Positions 6,784 to 14,328 are shown, numbered from the stretch's first letter. The stretch is DNA of 15,115 nucleotides from a bacterium (GCA_030611945.1 JAUWOV010000043.1:1-15115), one strand, 5' to 3'. The notes: generated by a model from the letters alone, not told the origin. Numbers and translations: made by a program.

Positions 6784-8085
6784 TTGGACATACAATCTAT
6801 ATATCAGGGCATAGGTCTTGTCTTTCTGCTTTTTTTATCGGCATTTTTTTCCGGTACGGAAATAGCATTTATGGAACTGAACAAGTTTCGCATAAAGAAT
6901 CTTACGGATAAAAATCCAAAAACAAAAAAACTATTATTCTGGCAGGAAAATCCTCATAAGATTTTAACTGTTATTGCTATTTGTAACAATTTTGTCAACA
7001 TAGCTGCATCAGCAATAGCAACTTCTATAGCAATTGCTATTGCAGCAAAACATGGCATGACCAATAGTATGGGTGTTGGTATATCAGTTGGCATAATGAC
7101 GTTTTTAATACTGGTTTTTGGTGAAATTACACCAAAAAATTTTGCCAAAAGCAATTATGAAGCTCTTGCGCTATTTGCTATAACACCTGTGAGAATTCTC
7201 ACAAAAATCCTTGCCCCTGTTGTAAAAAGCTTGCTGTTTATAACGAAAATTATTATAAGAATGTTTGGAGGACGAATTGAGCAAGAACCTAGTATTCTGA
7301 CAGGTGAGGAACTTAAAAGCCTTATAAGTGTTGGAGAGAAAGAGGGCGCAATTGAAGAAGAAGAGAAGGAAATGATCAATAGCATCTTTGAATTCGGCGA
7401 TACAATAGTGAGAGAAGTAATGGTCCCAAGGACTGATATCCAATCCATAGATGTCAATGAGAGTATCTCTGAAGTAATAAAGGCTATTGTAGAAATGCAT
7501 CATTCCAGAATACCAGTTTATGAGGAAAACATTGATAATATAATAGGAATCTTATATGTTAAGGATTTAATTACTCGCTGGGAAAGTTACAAACAGGGTG
7601 AAAATATTGCATTAAAAGATTTAATGCGTGCTCCATATTTTGTACCTGAAACCAAAAAGGTAAAGGCTCTATTTGCGCTATTTAAAAAGAAGAAAAATCA
7701 TATGGCAATCGTTGTAGATGAATACGGCGGCACAGCAGGACTTGTTACTATTGAGGATGTAATAGAAGAAATCTTGGGTGAAATAGAGGACGAATATGAT
7801 AGTGAGGATGACCAATTTCAGCCTCTTGGCAATGGTGTGACTCTAATAGACGGAAGAACAAATATAGATGCGGTTAATGAAGAGCTTGACATACAGATTC
7901 CTCAAGGAGACGATTATGATTCTATAGCAGGATTCATTGTAAATATATTAGGCAGAGTTCCCAAAACAGGTGAAATAGTAAACTATAAAAATCTCAAGAT
8001 AGTAATTTCTGAGGCAGATCCAAGACATATAAGTAAGATAAAGATCGCAAGATTAGAACCAAAGAAGGAAAATAAAAATGAATAA
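6784..8085 (+). CDS. CNNM/CorC (HlyC-CorC) family membrane protein with CBS pair
   Basis: A 433-residue inner-membrane protein of the DUF21-CBS-CorC_HlyC architecture, implicated in divalent cation (Mg2+/Co2+) transport or resistance. The N-terminal DUF21 domain spans about residues 1-180, with membrane segments near 6-25, 58-80 and 90-110, and the SAFFSGTEIAFMELNKFRIK signature near the start. VMVPRTDIQSID opens the first CBS motif (about 210-265). MRAPYFVPE to VVDEYGGTAGLVTIEDVIEEILGEI is the second. The C-terminal CorC_HlyC domain contains LIDGRTNIDAVNEEL and DDYDSIAGFI. Full-length members such as YtfL/YfjD/TlyC share this layout. The start is TTG, set by AAGGAG upstream. It overlaps the next gene by 8 bp. 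Its place beside ybeY recalls the ybeY-ybeX pairing, but ybeX lacks the membrane part. Confidence 0.93.
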   Translation: MDIQSIYQGIGLVFLLFLSAFFSGTEIAFMELNKFRIKNLTDKNPKTKKLLFWQENPHKILTVIAICNNFVNIAASAIATSIAIAIAAKHGMTNSMGVGISVGIMTFLILVFGEITPKNFAKSNYEALALFAITPVRILTKILAPVVKSLLFITKIIIRMFGGRIEQEPSILTGEELKSLISVGEKEGAIEEEEKEMINSIFEFGDTIVREVMVPRTDIQSIDVNESISEVIKAIVEMHHSRIPVYEENIDNIIGILYVKDLITRWESYKQGENIALKDLMRAPYFVPETKKVKALFALFKKKKNHMAIVVDEYGGTAGLVTIEDVIEEILGEIEDEYDSEDDQFQPLGNGVTLIDGRTNIDAVNEELDIQIPQGDDYDSIAGFIVNILGRVPKTGEIVNYKNLKIVISEADPRHISKIKIARLEPKKENKNE

Positions 8086-8716
8086 ACTGTTTTCTAAACT
8101 AAGAGCAAATTTCATGGCAGGTATTTTAGTTATACTGCCTCTGGTTATAACATACAAAATTGTTAAATTCATAATTGTAAAAGCAAAAGTGCTGCATTTT
8201 GCAAATGTTGTTACACCTGAATGGGTAGAGCATCCTATATATTTCAGATATACCATGATAGGGATAGCAGTGCTGGCAATACTGGCGGCAATCTTCATAA
8301 TACTGACCGTTATTGGAATGCTTGCAAGGAACGTTATTGGAAAACGCTTAATACTTTTTGGAGAGAGCATCTTAGCAAGAATTCCAATGGTAAATAAGAT
8401 ATACAGAGCAGTTCAACAAATTAGTCATGCCTTTGTAGGTAAAGTAATTTTTACTCGCGTTGTTTTATTACAATATCCGCGCAAGGGAATTTATTCCATG
8501 GGATTTGTAACTTCAGATACAAAAGGCGAAATAGCTTCTGAAATTTCCAAGAACTCAATTAATATATTTTTGCCTACAACGCCAAATCCAACCTCAGGAT
8601 ATCTATTGTTTGTACCTGAGAAGGACACAATTCCACTCTCTATGAGTGTTGAAGATGCCATGAAATTAGTGATTTCAGGTGGTGCAGTTACACCAAATTA
8701 TAAAAATGCGGACTAG
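8078..8716 (+). CDS. DUF502 family membrane protein
   Basis: A 212-residue protein matching the DUF502 family, whose function is not established. Two long hydrophobic helices are visible at about 13-33 (FMAGILVILPLVITYKIVKF) and 60-88, with the conserved GMLARNVIGKRLI and IPMVNKIYRAVQQ segments after them. A soluble C-terminal domain follows, with VVLLQYPRKGIYSMGFVT, FLPTTPNPTSGYLLFVPE and a SVEDAMKLVISGG segment, all typical of the family. ATG 8078 has AAGAAGGAA upstream at 8062-8070. It overlaps corC by 8 bp and lptC by 11 bp, implying translational coupling within an envelope operon. Confidence 0.9.
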   Translation: MNKLFSKLRANFMAGILVILPLVITYKIVKFIIVKAKVLHFANVVTPEWVEHPIYFRYTMIGIAVLAILAAIFIILTVIGMLARNVIGKRLILFGESILARIPMVNKIYRAVQQISHAFVGKVIFTRVVLLQYPRKGIYSMGFVTSDTKGEIASEISKNSINIFLPTTPNPTSGYLLFVPEKDTIPLSMSVEDAMKLVISGGAVTPNYKNAD

Positions 8717-9221
8717 GTTATGCACATTTTTAGTTATATTAACATTAGTGATAATGTTTAGTGTAGTGGCAGGTTTGAAACCTGCTATTTCAGAAGAAAA
8801 AATACAGGAGTTTTCGCTTACTAAAACTGATGAGGTTAATAAGAAGTGGAACTTAGAAGCAGAAAGCGCTGATCTATCTAATGATCCAATAATAAAGCTA
8901 TATAAAGTAAAGCTATCTATTTTTGAGAAACAAAAAATAACAACTCGCTTAACAGGAGAACAAGGCTATATCAATAAAAAAACCGAAGACATCCATCTTG
9001 AAAAAAATATCATTGTCAGAAGAGTGGATGGTACGCAAATAAAAACAGCATATATTGACTGGATGGCAAAAACAGAAACTTTTAATACAGAAGCTAAAGT
9101 TTTTATAACACGTAAAAACATAGAGCTTACCGGGTATGGTCTAAGCGCTGATCCGGGATTTAAAACTATGTGTATTAAAAAATTTCCTGTAATGGAGATA
9201 AAAAGGGAAGGCACAAAGTGA
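8706..9221 (+). CDS. lptC: LptC-like LPS export protein
   Basis: Predicted LptC, the single-pass inner-membrane protein that passes lipopolysaccharide from LptB2FG to periplasmic LptA. From ATG 8706 it has 171 residues, close to the roughly 190 of E. coli LptC. Residues 4 to about 24 form a signal anchor (hydrophobic, after MRTR). The remainder is a beta-strand-rich OstA/LptC-type domain, visible as alternating segments such as KKWNLEAESADL, TTRLTGEQGYIN, DIHLEKNIIVRRVDG and IELTGYGLS. Sequence identity in this family is low, so the call also rests on position before lptA and lptB. The upstream in-frame GTG at 8679 would lengthen the N-terminus inside DUF502 and lacks support. Part of the anchor is encoded by a palindromic repeat. 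Confidence 0.82.
   Translation: MRTRLCTFLVILTLVIMFSVVAGLKPAISEEKIQEFSLTKTDEVNKKWNLEAESADLSNDPIIKLYKVKLSIFEKQKITTRLTGEQGYINKKTEDIHLEKNIIVRRVDGTQIKTAYIDWMAKTETFNTEAKVFITRKNIELTGYGLSADPGFKTMCIKKFPVMEIKREGTK
8765..8789 (+). repeat. Palindrome inside the lptC signal anchor
   Basis: The core GCAGGTTTGAAACCTGC (8769-8785) is a perfect 8-bp inverted repeat about a single G. Allowing G-U pairs, the mRNA stem extends by four more pairs to 8765 and 8789. It encodes the end of the membrane anchor (VVAGLKPAI). The shape resembles dispersed palindromic repeats, but no second copy is in this window. Confidence 0.6.
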
Positions 9222-9306
9222 CAAAGGCACATAGGCACAAAGTAAAAAAAATGTATTTTCAATTACTTAAAAACTCTGTGCCTCTGTGCCTTTGTGCCTT
9301 TGTTCT
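9210..9306 (+). repeat. Inverted array of degenerate 8-bp units at the lptC/lptA junction
   Basis: The left arm (9210-9241) is four tandem copies of a GGCACAAA-like unit: GGCACAAA, GTGACAAA, GGCACATA, GGCACAAA. The right arm (9275-9306) is four units of the reverse complement: TCTGTGCC twice, TTTGTGCC, then degenerate TTTGTTCT. Stretches 9221-9243 and 9273-9295 pair at 21 of 23 positions around a 29-nt loop. The array covers the lptC stop, the lptA GTG start and the codons of the lptA signal peptide. Confidence 0.85.
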
Positions 9307-9778
9307 TCTTTCCTCGCTCTCTATTCAACCTGCTGAAAATGAAATACAAAAAATAACAAGAATAACCAGTGATAAAATGGAAATGGATTGGAGTAAAAAT
9401 ATAGCTATTTTTATAGGGGATGCGTTACTTGTTGACGAGGATGGCAGGGTAGAAGCAGACAGAATGGAGGTTTTTTTAGTTGCTTCGGAAGAAGACGAGA
9501 ATAAAGAAGATATTGAAAAAGTTATTGCTACAGGGAATGTCAAAATTACAACTCCGGAGAGAAGGACAAAGTCCGGTAAAGCAGTATTCCATAAAAAAGA
9601 TGATATTCTCGTACTCTCTGATAATCCTGAAGTGTGGCAGAAAGGAACATGTTTTACAGGAGGAAGAATTACCTTTGATCTAAAAAAAGACACTATGGTT
9701 ATAGATAAAGACGTTCAGGGTTCTATTGAATCTTCTAAGGAGAAAGATGCAAATATTACAGACAAAAAATCTCATTAA
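9218..9778 (+). CDS. lptA: LptA/OstA family periplasmic LPS transport protein
   Basis: Predicted periplasmic bridge protein that carries LPS between LptC and the outer-membrane LptD. It has 186 residues, matching E. coli LptA (about 185). From GTG 9218 the N-terminus is a classic signal peptide: a basic stretch (MTKAHRHKVKK), a hydrophobic core (LCLCAFVLLSSLSI) and a probable cleavage before the ENEIQ region. The mature part shows the OstA pattern: ITSDKMEMDWSKNIAIFIGDALLVDEDGRVEADRMEVFL-like strands, VIATGNVKITTPERRTKSGKAVF, and DDILVLSDNPEVWQKG. An AGGGAAGG at 9204-9211 supports GTG 9218, which overlaps the lptC TGA (GTGA). ATG 9251 is an alternative without a visible Shine-Dalgarno. The C-terminus overlaps lptB by 32 bp. 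Confidence 0.88.
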   Translation: MTKAHRHKVKKMYFQLLKNSVPLCLCAFVLLSSLSIQPAENEIQKITRITSDKMEMDWSKNIAIFIGDALLVDEDGRVEADRMEVFLVASEEDENKEDIEKVIATGNVKITTPERRTKSGKAVFHKKDDILVLSDNPEVWQKGTCFTGGRITFDLKKDTMVIDKDVQGSIESSKEKDANITDKKSH

Positions 9779-10469
9779 GGAATATTCTCACAAGAGAGTA
9801 GTAGATAATCTAAGTATTCAGATTTGCACAGGAGAAATCGTTGGATTGCTTGGACCAAATGGCGCAGGAAAAACAACTACTTTTTACATGATTGCCGGTC
9901 TTATAAAACCAGATGGAGGTAAAATTCTCTTTAAAGATGAAGATATAACATCTTGTCCTATGTCAAAACGCGCAAGAATGGGACTAGGATATCTATCCCA
10001 GGAGCCTTCAATCTTCAGGAAACTTACTGTTAGAGATAACATTTTTGCAATACTGGAGACACTTCCTTTAACAAAAGAGGAACGTGAAAAAAGATTACTT
10101 GAATTACTTAATGAGCTTAATATTGCTCACCTAAAAAATCGCAAGGCTTATACACTCTCAGGAGGAGAAAAAAGAAGAGTGGAAATATCAAGAGCCTTAG
10201 TAACCCGACCATCTATTCTCTTGCTTGATGAACCCTTTACCGGAATAGACCCAATAGCTGTAGTTGATATACAGGGAATTCTTCAGGATCTAAAAAAAAA
10301 AGGCTATGGTGTGCTTATTACAGATCACAGTGTCAGAGAAACATTAAAGATTACAGACCACGCCTATATTATTCATGATGGACAAATCCTCACCGCAGGA
10401 ACCCCTAAAAAAATACTATCACACAAAGGTGCCCGCAAATCGTATTTTGGGGAAGAGTTTTCACTTTAG
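9747..10469 (+). CDS. lptB: LPS export ABC transporter ATPase LptB
   Basis: Cytosolic ATPase of the LptB2FG transporter that extracts LPS from the inner membrane. From ATG 9747 it has 240 residues (E. coli LptB has 241). Walker A GPNGAGKTT lies at 36-44, a YLSQEPSIFRKLTVRDN Q-loop segment near residue 86, signature LSGGE at 137-141, Walker B LLLDEP with D161-E162, and the switch His194 in ITDHSV. The sequence SQEPSIFRKLTV and the C-terminal YFGEEFSL are typical of LptB rather than of other ABC ATPases. AAGGAG at 9737-9742, 4 nt before the ATG, decides this start over an upstream in-frame ATG at 9726. The permease genes lptF and lptG are not in the window, which is common because they are often encoded elsewhere. 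Confidence 0.96.
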   Translation: MQILQTKNLIKEYSHKRVVDNLSIQICTGEIVGLLGPNGAGKTTTFYMIAGLIKPDGGKILFKDEDITSCPMSKRARMGLGYLSQEPSIFRKLTVRDNIFAILETLPLTKEEREKRLLELLNELNIAHLKNRKAYTLSGGEKRRVEISRALVTRPSILLLDEPFTGIDPIAVVDIQGILQDLKKKGYGVLITDHSVRETLKITDHAYIIHDGQILTAGTPKKILSHKGARKSYFGEEFSL

Positions 10470-10499
10470 TCGTTGCTAAAAACTGTGTCAATTATAAAA

Positions 10500-10530
10500 G
10501 CAAGAATGTTCTTTGCGAATTTTTATTTTT
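10500..10530 (+). terminator. Probable Rho-independent terminator after lptB
   Basis: GCAAGAA and TTCTTTGC form a stem of seven pairs with one bulged T around a tiny loop (10500-10516). It is followed by GAATTTTTATTTTT. The stem is short and AT-rich, so strength is uncertain, but its position 30 bp past the lptB stop fits the end of the long operon. Confidence 0.45.
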
Positions 10531-10539
10531 AGATATAAT
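10513..10539 (+). promoter_or_regulatory. Probable sigma-70 type promoter for ferredoxin
   Basis: A perfect TATAAT at 10534-10539 with a weak TTGCGA at 10513-10518 and a 15-bp spacer (16 if TTTGCG is used). Transcription would begin near 10546, about 32 nt before the ferredoxin ATG. The -35 overlaps the proposed terminator stem, so the two readings compete, although such an arrangement is not rare. Confidence 0.5.
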
Positions 10540-10577
10540 CCCCAATATAATAAAAAACTAAACAGGAGGAACTAGTT

Positions 10578-10766
10578 ATGAAAGTTAGTATCAACAAAGA
10601 AGATTGTGTTGGATGCGGGCTATGCGCAGATGATTGTTCTGACGTCTTTGAAATGCAGGAAGACGTTGCCATAGTTAAAGCAGAAAAAGTGCCGGAAAAT
10701 CTAGTAAGCGCAGTAAAGGAAGCCACTGAAAACTGCCCGGTTGACGCAATCATTATTTCAGAATAA
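10578..10766 (+). CDS. Ferredoxin, single [4Fe-4S] type
   Basis: A 62-residue electron carrier; cytosolic. The N-terminal CVGCGLC supplies C10, C13 and C16, and NCPVDAI near the C-terminus supplies the remote fourth ligand (C53), the layout of single-cluster [4Fe-4S] ferredoxins such as those of Thermotoga. A further cysteine, C20, sits where two-cluster proteins place CP. Here it is followed by Ser and has no obvious second-cluster partners. The protein is acidic, as usual. AGGAGG at 10564-10569 lies 8 nt before the ATG. It has its own likely promoter, and the FAH gene follows 45 bp later, so the two may be cotranscribed. The electron partner cannot be told from the sequence. Confidence 0.92.
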   Translation: MKVSINKEDCVGCGLCADDCSDVFEMQEDVAIVKAEKVPENLVSAVKEATENCPVDAIIISE

Positions 10767-10777
10767 AAACTCGAAAG

Positions 10778-10810
10778 TCCCCCTTTGAAGGGGGATTCAG
10801 GGGGATGTAA
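10778..10810 (+). repeat. 33-bp palindromic repeat, copy 2 (ferredoxin/FAH junction)
   Basis: Identical over 33 bp to 2373-2405. The CCCCCTT/AAGGGGG hairpin spans 10779-10794. The second G run gives AGGGGGA (10799-10805), which lies 6 nt before the TTG start of the FAH gene, so again the repeat provides the Shine-Dalgarno. Here it lies wholly between genes. Confidence 0.85.
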
Positions 10811-10811
10811 G

Positions 10812-11582
10812 TTGCAGAAATACGCAAGATTCTCAATTGACGACAAACACCAAAAATATGGTCTTATTGATAATGATGCCATTAAAGAAATAGACGGCGA
10901 TATTTTTAGCAGTTTCAAAGTCACTGAAAAAAAACACAGTATTAAGAATGTGAAAATACCGGCTCCATGTTTGCCAAGCAAAATAGTTGCTGTAGGGCTC
11001 AATTATATAGACCATGCAAAAGAGCTTGGCATGAAAGTACCCGAAGAGCCTGTTTTATTTATAAAACCGAACACTTCCGTTATCGGTCCGGATGATAATA
11101 TTGTCTATCCAAAAATGAGCAGGCGTGTGGATTATGAAGCAGAATTGGCCATAGTAATCAAGGATAAAACAAAAAACATTGAGCCTGAAGAAGCGCACAC
11201 CCATATATTTGGATATACATGCTTAAATGATGTTACTGCGCGGGATCTCCAGAAAAAAGACGGGCAATGGACAAGAGCCAAATCCTTTGATACATTCTGC
11301 CCTATAGGTCCATATATTGTAACGGACATAAGTCCCGATAATCTAAAAATAGAGCTTTATGTAAACAAGCAATTAAAGCAATCATCAAGTACAAGCAACT
11401 TGATTTTCAATGTTCAAAAACTTGTAAGTTTCATCTCAAAAGTCATGACCCTTTTTCCGGGAGATATAATAGCTACAGGCACTCCCTCCGGAATAGGTCC
11501 CTTGAAACATGGAGATAAAGTGGAAGTAGTTATTGAGAAAGTCGGAAGATTAACTAATTTTGTTTGTAAAAATCCCTTATAA
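10812..11582 (+). CDS. Fumarylacetoacetate hydrolase (FAH) family protein
   Basis: A 256-residue cytosolic enzyme of the FAH fold, whose members hydrolyse, decarboxylate or isomerise acylpyruvates, oxaloacetate and related beta-dicarbonyl acids using Mg2+. Visible: KIVAVGLNYIDHAKELG at about 58-73, the metal ligands E109 and E111 (VDYEAELAIVI) and D140 (GYTCLNDVTARDLQ), the QWTRAKSFDTFCPIGPYIV segment, and FPGDIIATGTPSGIGPLKHGD near the C-terminus. The substrate cannot be assigned; acylpyruvase or oxaloacetate decarboxylase activity is common in this branch. The TTG at 10812 is chosen because the protein then begins QKYARF, as relatives do, and AGGGGGA precedes it by 6 nt. A TTG at 10785 lies inside the repeat and would add nonsense. 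The 3' end overlaps the LOG gene by 29 bp on the other strand. Confidence 0.9.
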   Translation: MQKYARFSIDDKHQKYGLIDNDAIKEIDGDIFSSFKVTEKKHSIKNVKIPAPCLPSKIVAVGLNYIDHAKELGMKVPEEPVLFIKPNTSVIGPDDNIVYPKMSRRVDYEAELAIVIKDKTKNIEPEEAHTHIFGYTCLNDVTARDLQKKDGQWTRAKSFDTFCPIGPYIVTDISPDNLKIELYVNKQLKQSSSTSNLIFNVQKLVSFISKVMTLFPGDIIATGTPSGIGPLKHGDKVEVVIEKVGRLTNFVCKNPL

Positions 11583-12195
11583 CCTTTATTGCTTCCTGAG
11601 AAGTGTCTACAATGTGGAAAAGATTTTTATCTTTTTGAGAAATATACTTTCGTTTGACAAGTTCTCTATTAATCCATTCAACCAACTCTTTCCAGTATTC
11701 TCCTCCTACCAGAATTACAGGAAAAGACTTAATCCTTTTGGTTTGTATTAATGTAAGCGCCTCAAAGAATTCATCCATTGTTCCATAACCGCCAGGAAAT
11801 ACAACATATGCAGAAGCATACTTAACAAACATTACCTTTCTGCAAAAGAAATATCTGAAGTTAAGAAGAGTTTTGACAAACTTATTTGGCTTTTGTTCTG
11901 CAGGTATTTCAATGTTCAATCCTATTGATTTTCCGCCTGCCTTAAATGCGCCTTTGTTAGCGGCTTCCATTATCCCGGGCCCGCCGCCGCTAATAATAGC
12001 ATAGCTTTCTTTTACAAGCATCGCTGCTAGTTCTTCAGCCATTTTGTAATATTTGTCATTAGGTTTTACTCTGGAAGAACCAAAAATGCTTACAGCTTTA
12101 CCTACTCTGGATAATATCTCAAAGCCCTCTATGAACTCCGCCATTATCCTGAAAACACGCCATGTATCAGCAGATTTAAAATCCTCTATATGCAT
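11554..12195 (-). CDS. LOG family protein (TIGR00730-type Rossmann fold)
   Basis: A 213-residue cytosolic protein of the LOG family, formerly called lysine decarboxylase-like. Characterised members remove ribose 5-phosphate from cytokinin riboside monophosphates or cleave other nucleoside monophosphates. GGGPGIMEAANKGA starts at residue 70 and PGGYGTMDE lies at 134-142; these two phosphate/nucleotide-binding motifs define the family. DTWRVFRIMAEFIEGFE at the N-terminus is also conserved in this branch. ATG 12195 is the only start available: an in-frame stop lies 15 to 18 bases upstream with no other start codon between. No clear Shine-Dalgarno is visible. It lies 66 bp after ftsK on the same strand; that gap holds no convincing promoter. 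The physiological substrate here is unknown. Confidence 0.9.
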   Translation of the reverse strand: MHIEDFKSADTWRVFRIMAEFIEGFEILSRVGKAVSIFGSSRVKPNDKYYKMAEELAAMLVKESYAIISGGGPGIMEAANKGAFKAGGKSIGLNIEIPAEQKPNKFVKTLLNFRYFFCRKVMFVKYASAYVVFPGGYGTMDEFFEALTLIQTKRIKSFPVILVGGEYWKELVEWINRELVKRKYISQKDKNLFHIVDTSQEAIKVIRDFYKQN

Positions 12196-12261
12196 AATAA
12201 TTACGGTATATTAAATTTTTTGATGTGATATTGTGCATTATGAAATATGTAAGCAAAAAAA

Positions 12262-14328
12262 TCAAGCGAGGATTTCTCTGCCTTTACTGCCTTTGAGGGG
12301 ACCTACAATGCCTTCAGCTTCCATCATATCAATAAGCCGCGCAGCTCTTGCATATCCGATCCTGAGACGGCGCTGCAGGACAGACGAGGAAGCTTGATGT
12401 GTATCTAAAACTACTTTGACCGCATCCTCAAACAGTTCGTCTTTTTCGAATAATTCATCTTGTCCATTTTCAGACTGAGGCTCTTCCAGAATCTCCTTCC
12501 TGTATGAAGGACCAGCCTGCTTCTTCAGAAAGTTAACCGTCCTTGATATCTCCTTATCAGATACAAAGCATGCCTGCGCTCTCACGGGTTTTGGCGAGCC
12601 GGCAGGCAGAAATAACATATCTCCTTTGCCAAGAAGAATCTCTGCTCCATTCATATCAAGAACAGTTCTGGAATCCACCTTAGAAGAAACCTGAAACGAG
12701 ACTCTACATGGAAAATTAGCCTTGATAACACCTGTTATTACATCAACAGATGGTCTTTGGGTAGCCAGAATAATATGGATTCCGGCAGCTCTTGAGAGTT
12801 GCGCCAGTCTTGTAATTGATTCTTCAACATCTCTGCGCGCTACACTCATTAGATCTGCTAATTCGTCAATAATCACAATAATATACGGCATATTCTCCTC
12901 AGAAACTATCTTATTATATCCAATGATATTGCGAACACCTGCTTTTGCAAGCCTCTGATATCTATCCTCCATCTCTCCCACGATCCATTTCAAAGCATTA
13001 GACGCTTTCTTCGCATCGGTTACTATTGGAGTTATGAGCTGAGGTATGTCTGAAAATGCAGCTAATTCTACCATTTTGGGATCTATCATTAGAAATTGAA
13101 CTTCAGTTGGATATGCATTATATAACATGCTCATTATAAGACTATTAATACATACAGATTTGCCTGCTCCGGTAGTTCCTGCAATTAAGATATGAGGCAT
13201 ATCCTCAATATCCGCAACCAGACACTCTCCCTGAATATCCTTGCCAAAGGCTAACGCAAGTTTTGACCTGGTATCCTTAAAAGCTTTTGATTCCAATACT
13301 TCTCTCAGATATACCGGCTGTCTTTTCCTATTTGGGATCTCAATTCCGACAACATCCTTTCCTGGAATTGGCGCAACAATGCGTACGCTTTGCGCTTTGA
13401 GGTTCAAGGCTATGTCATTTGCAAGGGAAACAATGTTGTGCACCTTTACGCCGGGCGCCGGCTGCAGTTCATAGCTTGTAATAGCAGGTCCCTGATTGAT
13501 CTGAGTAACCTTTGCCTCTATGCCAAAATCATGAAGTGTATGTTCCAGTATCTCAGAATTTGAATCTAACATTCCTGCATCATCACTCGCCATCTCAGAT
13601 TCTGAAGGTAATTCTAATAGTGTTAATGGAGGTAACTGAAACACATCGGGCTGAACTGAAGCAGCAGCCTCTTTAGATGCAAGCTGCTTTTCTGAAATAT
13701 CTTCTGTTTGAACTTGTTTTAGTCCTGTAGTTCTAATTTTTCTTGTAACATTTCTATTAATAATTAAGTCTTTTTTTGAGAATTTACGGACAAAAAACGA
13801 ACCAAACCCAGAGAGAGAAAATTCTGTACATAAAAGGAAACCTGAAATAAATACTGTTACTGTTACAATATAAGCTCCTGTTTGCTTCAGATACATTTTC
13901 AGCTGTTCTGCTAAAAAAAGCCCCAATATACCGCCTGCTTTAAACCTGCTTGTTAAAAGAAAAACCTTTAATGACGGCATACTGACGAGAGTAAACAAAG
14001 ACGCTCCTCCGCATAGAAGCAAAACTATGCCCAGTACTTTTACATATATATTCTGTGACGGTCTTTGTCCAAATTTATTGATGCTTGAAATAAAGCTTAT
14101 AAGAGGCACAAAATAGGCCGCAAATCCCAGAGCAAGAAAAAGTCCAAACCCAATATATGCCCCGGTTATGCCAATATAATTGCGCGCAGGGCTGTTGGGA
14201 GTTGATATATTAAATGCGATATCAGCTGAATCATAGGATTTTAAGCTAAGAAATATAAGGATGCTAAAAGCAAGAAACAGGATCCCGATTAAGTCGTTTT
14301 TCTGTTTTTCTTTTAAAAAGTCAAACAA
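12262..14328 (-). CDS. ftsK: FtsK/SpoIIIE family DNA translocase
   Basis: Septal membrane-anchored DNA pump that clears chromosome termini and helps dimer resolution. It has 688 residues, a compact form compared with E. coli FtsK (1329). The N-terminus shows about four membrane helices (near 13-30, 52-78, 93-116 and 148-167). A short charged linker (about 180-260) replaces the long proline/glutamine linker of enterobacteria. The motor follows: Walker A GTTGAGKS with K390, Walker B IVIIDELADL with D488-E489, and ILATQRPSVDVITGVIKANFPCRVSF. The gamma winged-helix domain at about 635-688 (HQASSSVLQRRLRIGYARAARLIDMM) would read KOPS-type polarity sites. The start is TTG 14328, two bases after the dut stop, with a weak GGGG upstream, so it probably relies on coupling to dut. 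Confidence 0.96.
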   Translation of the reverse strand: MFDFLKEKQKNDLIGILFLAFSILIFLSLKSYDSADIAFNISTPNSPARNYIGITGAYIGFGLFLALGFAAYFVPLISFISSINKFGQRPSQNIYVKVLGIVLLLCGGASLFTLVSMPSLKVFLLTSRFKAGGILGLFLAEQLKMYLKQTGAYIVTVTVFISGFLLCTEFSLSGFGSFFVRKFSKKDLIINRNVTRKIRTTGLKQVQTEDISEKQLASKEAAASVQPDVFQLPPLTLLELPSESEMASDDAGMLDSNSEILEHTLHDFGIEAKVTQINQGPAITSYELQPAPGVKVHNIVSLANDIALNLKAQSVRIVAPIPGKDVVGIEIPNRKRQPVYLREVLESKAFKDTRSKLALAFGKDIQGECLVADIEDMPHILIAGTTGAGKSVCINSLIMSMLYNAYPTEVQFLMIDPKMVELAAFSDIPQLITPIVTDAKKASNALKWIVGEMEDRYQRLAKAGVRNIIGYNKIVSEENMPYIIVIIDELADLMSVARRDVEESITRLAQLSRAAGIHIILATQRPSVDVITGVIKANFPCRVSFQVSSKVDSRTVLDMNGAEILLGKGDMLFLPAGSPKPVRAQACFVSDKEISRTVNFLKKQAGPSYRKEILEEPQSENGQDELFEKDELFEDAVKVVLDTHQASSSVLQRRLRIGYARAARLIDMMEAEGIVGPLKGSKGREILA

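Noticed and set aside
10785-10811. Upstream TTG start for the FAH gene inside the repeat
   Set aside because: It would add nine repeat-encoded residues (KGDSGG-type) absent from relatives and would put the strong AGGGGGA inside the coding region.
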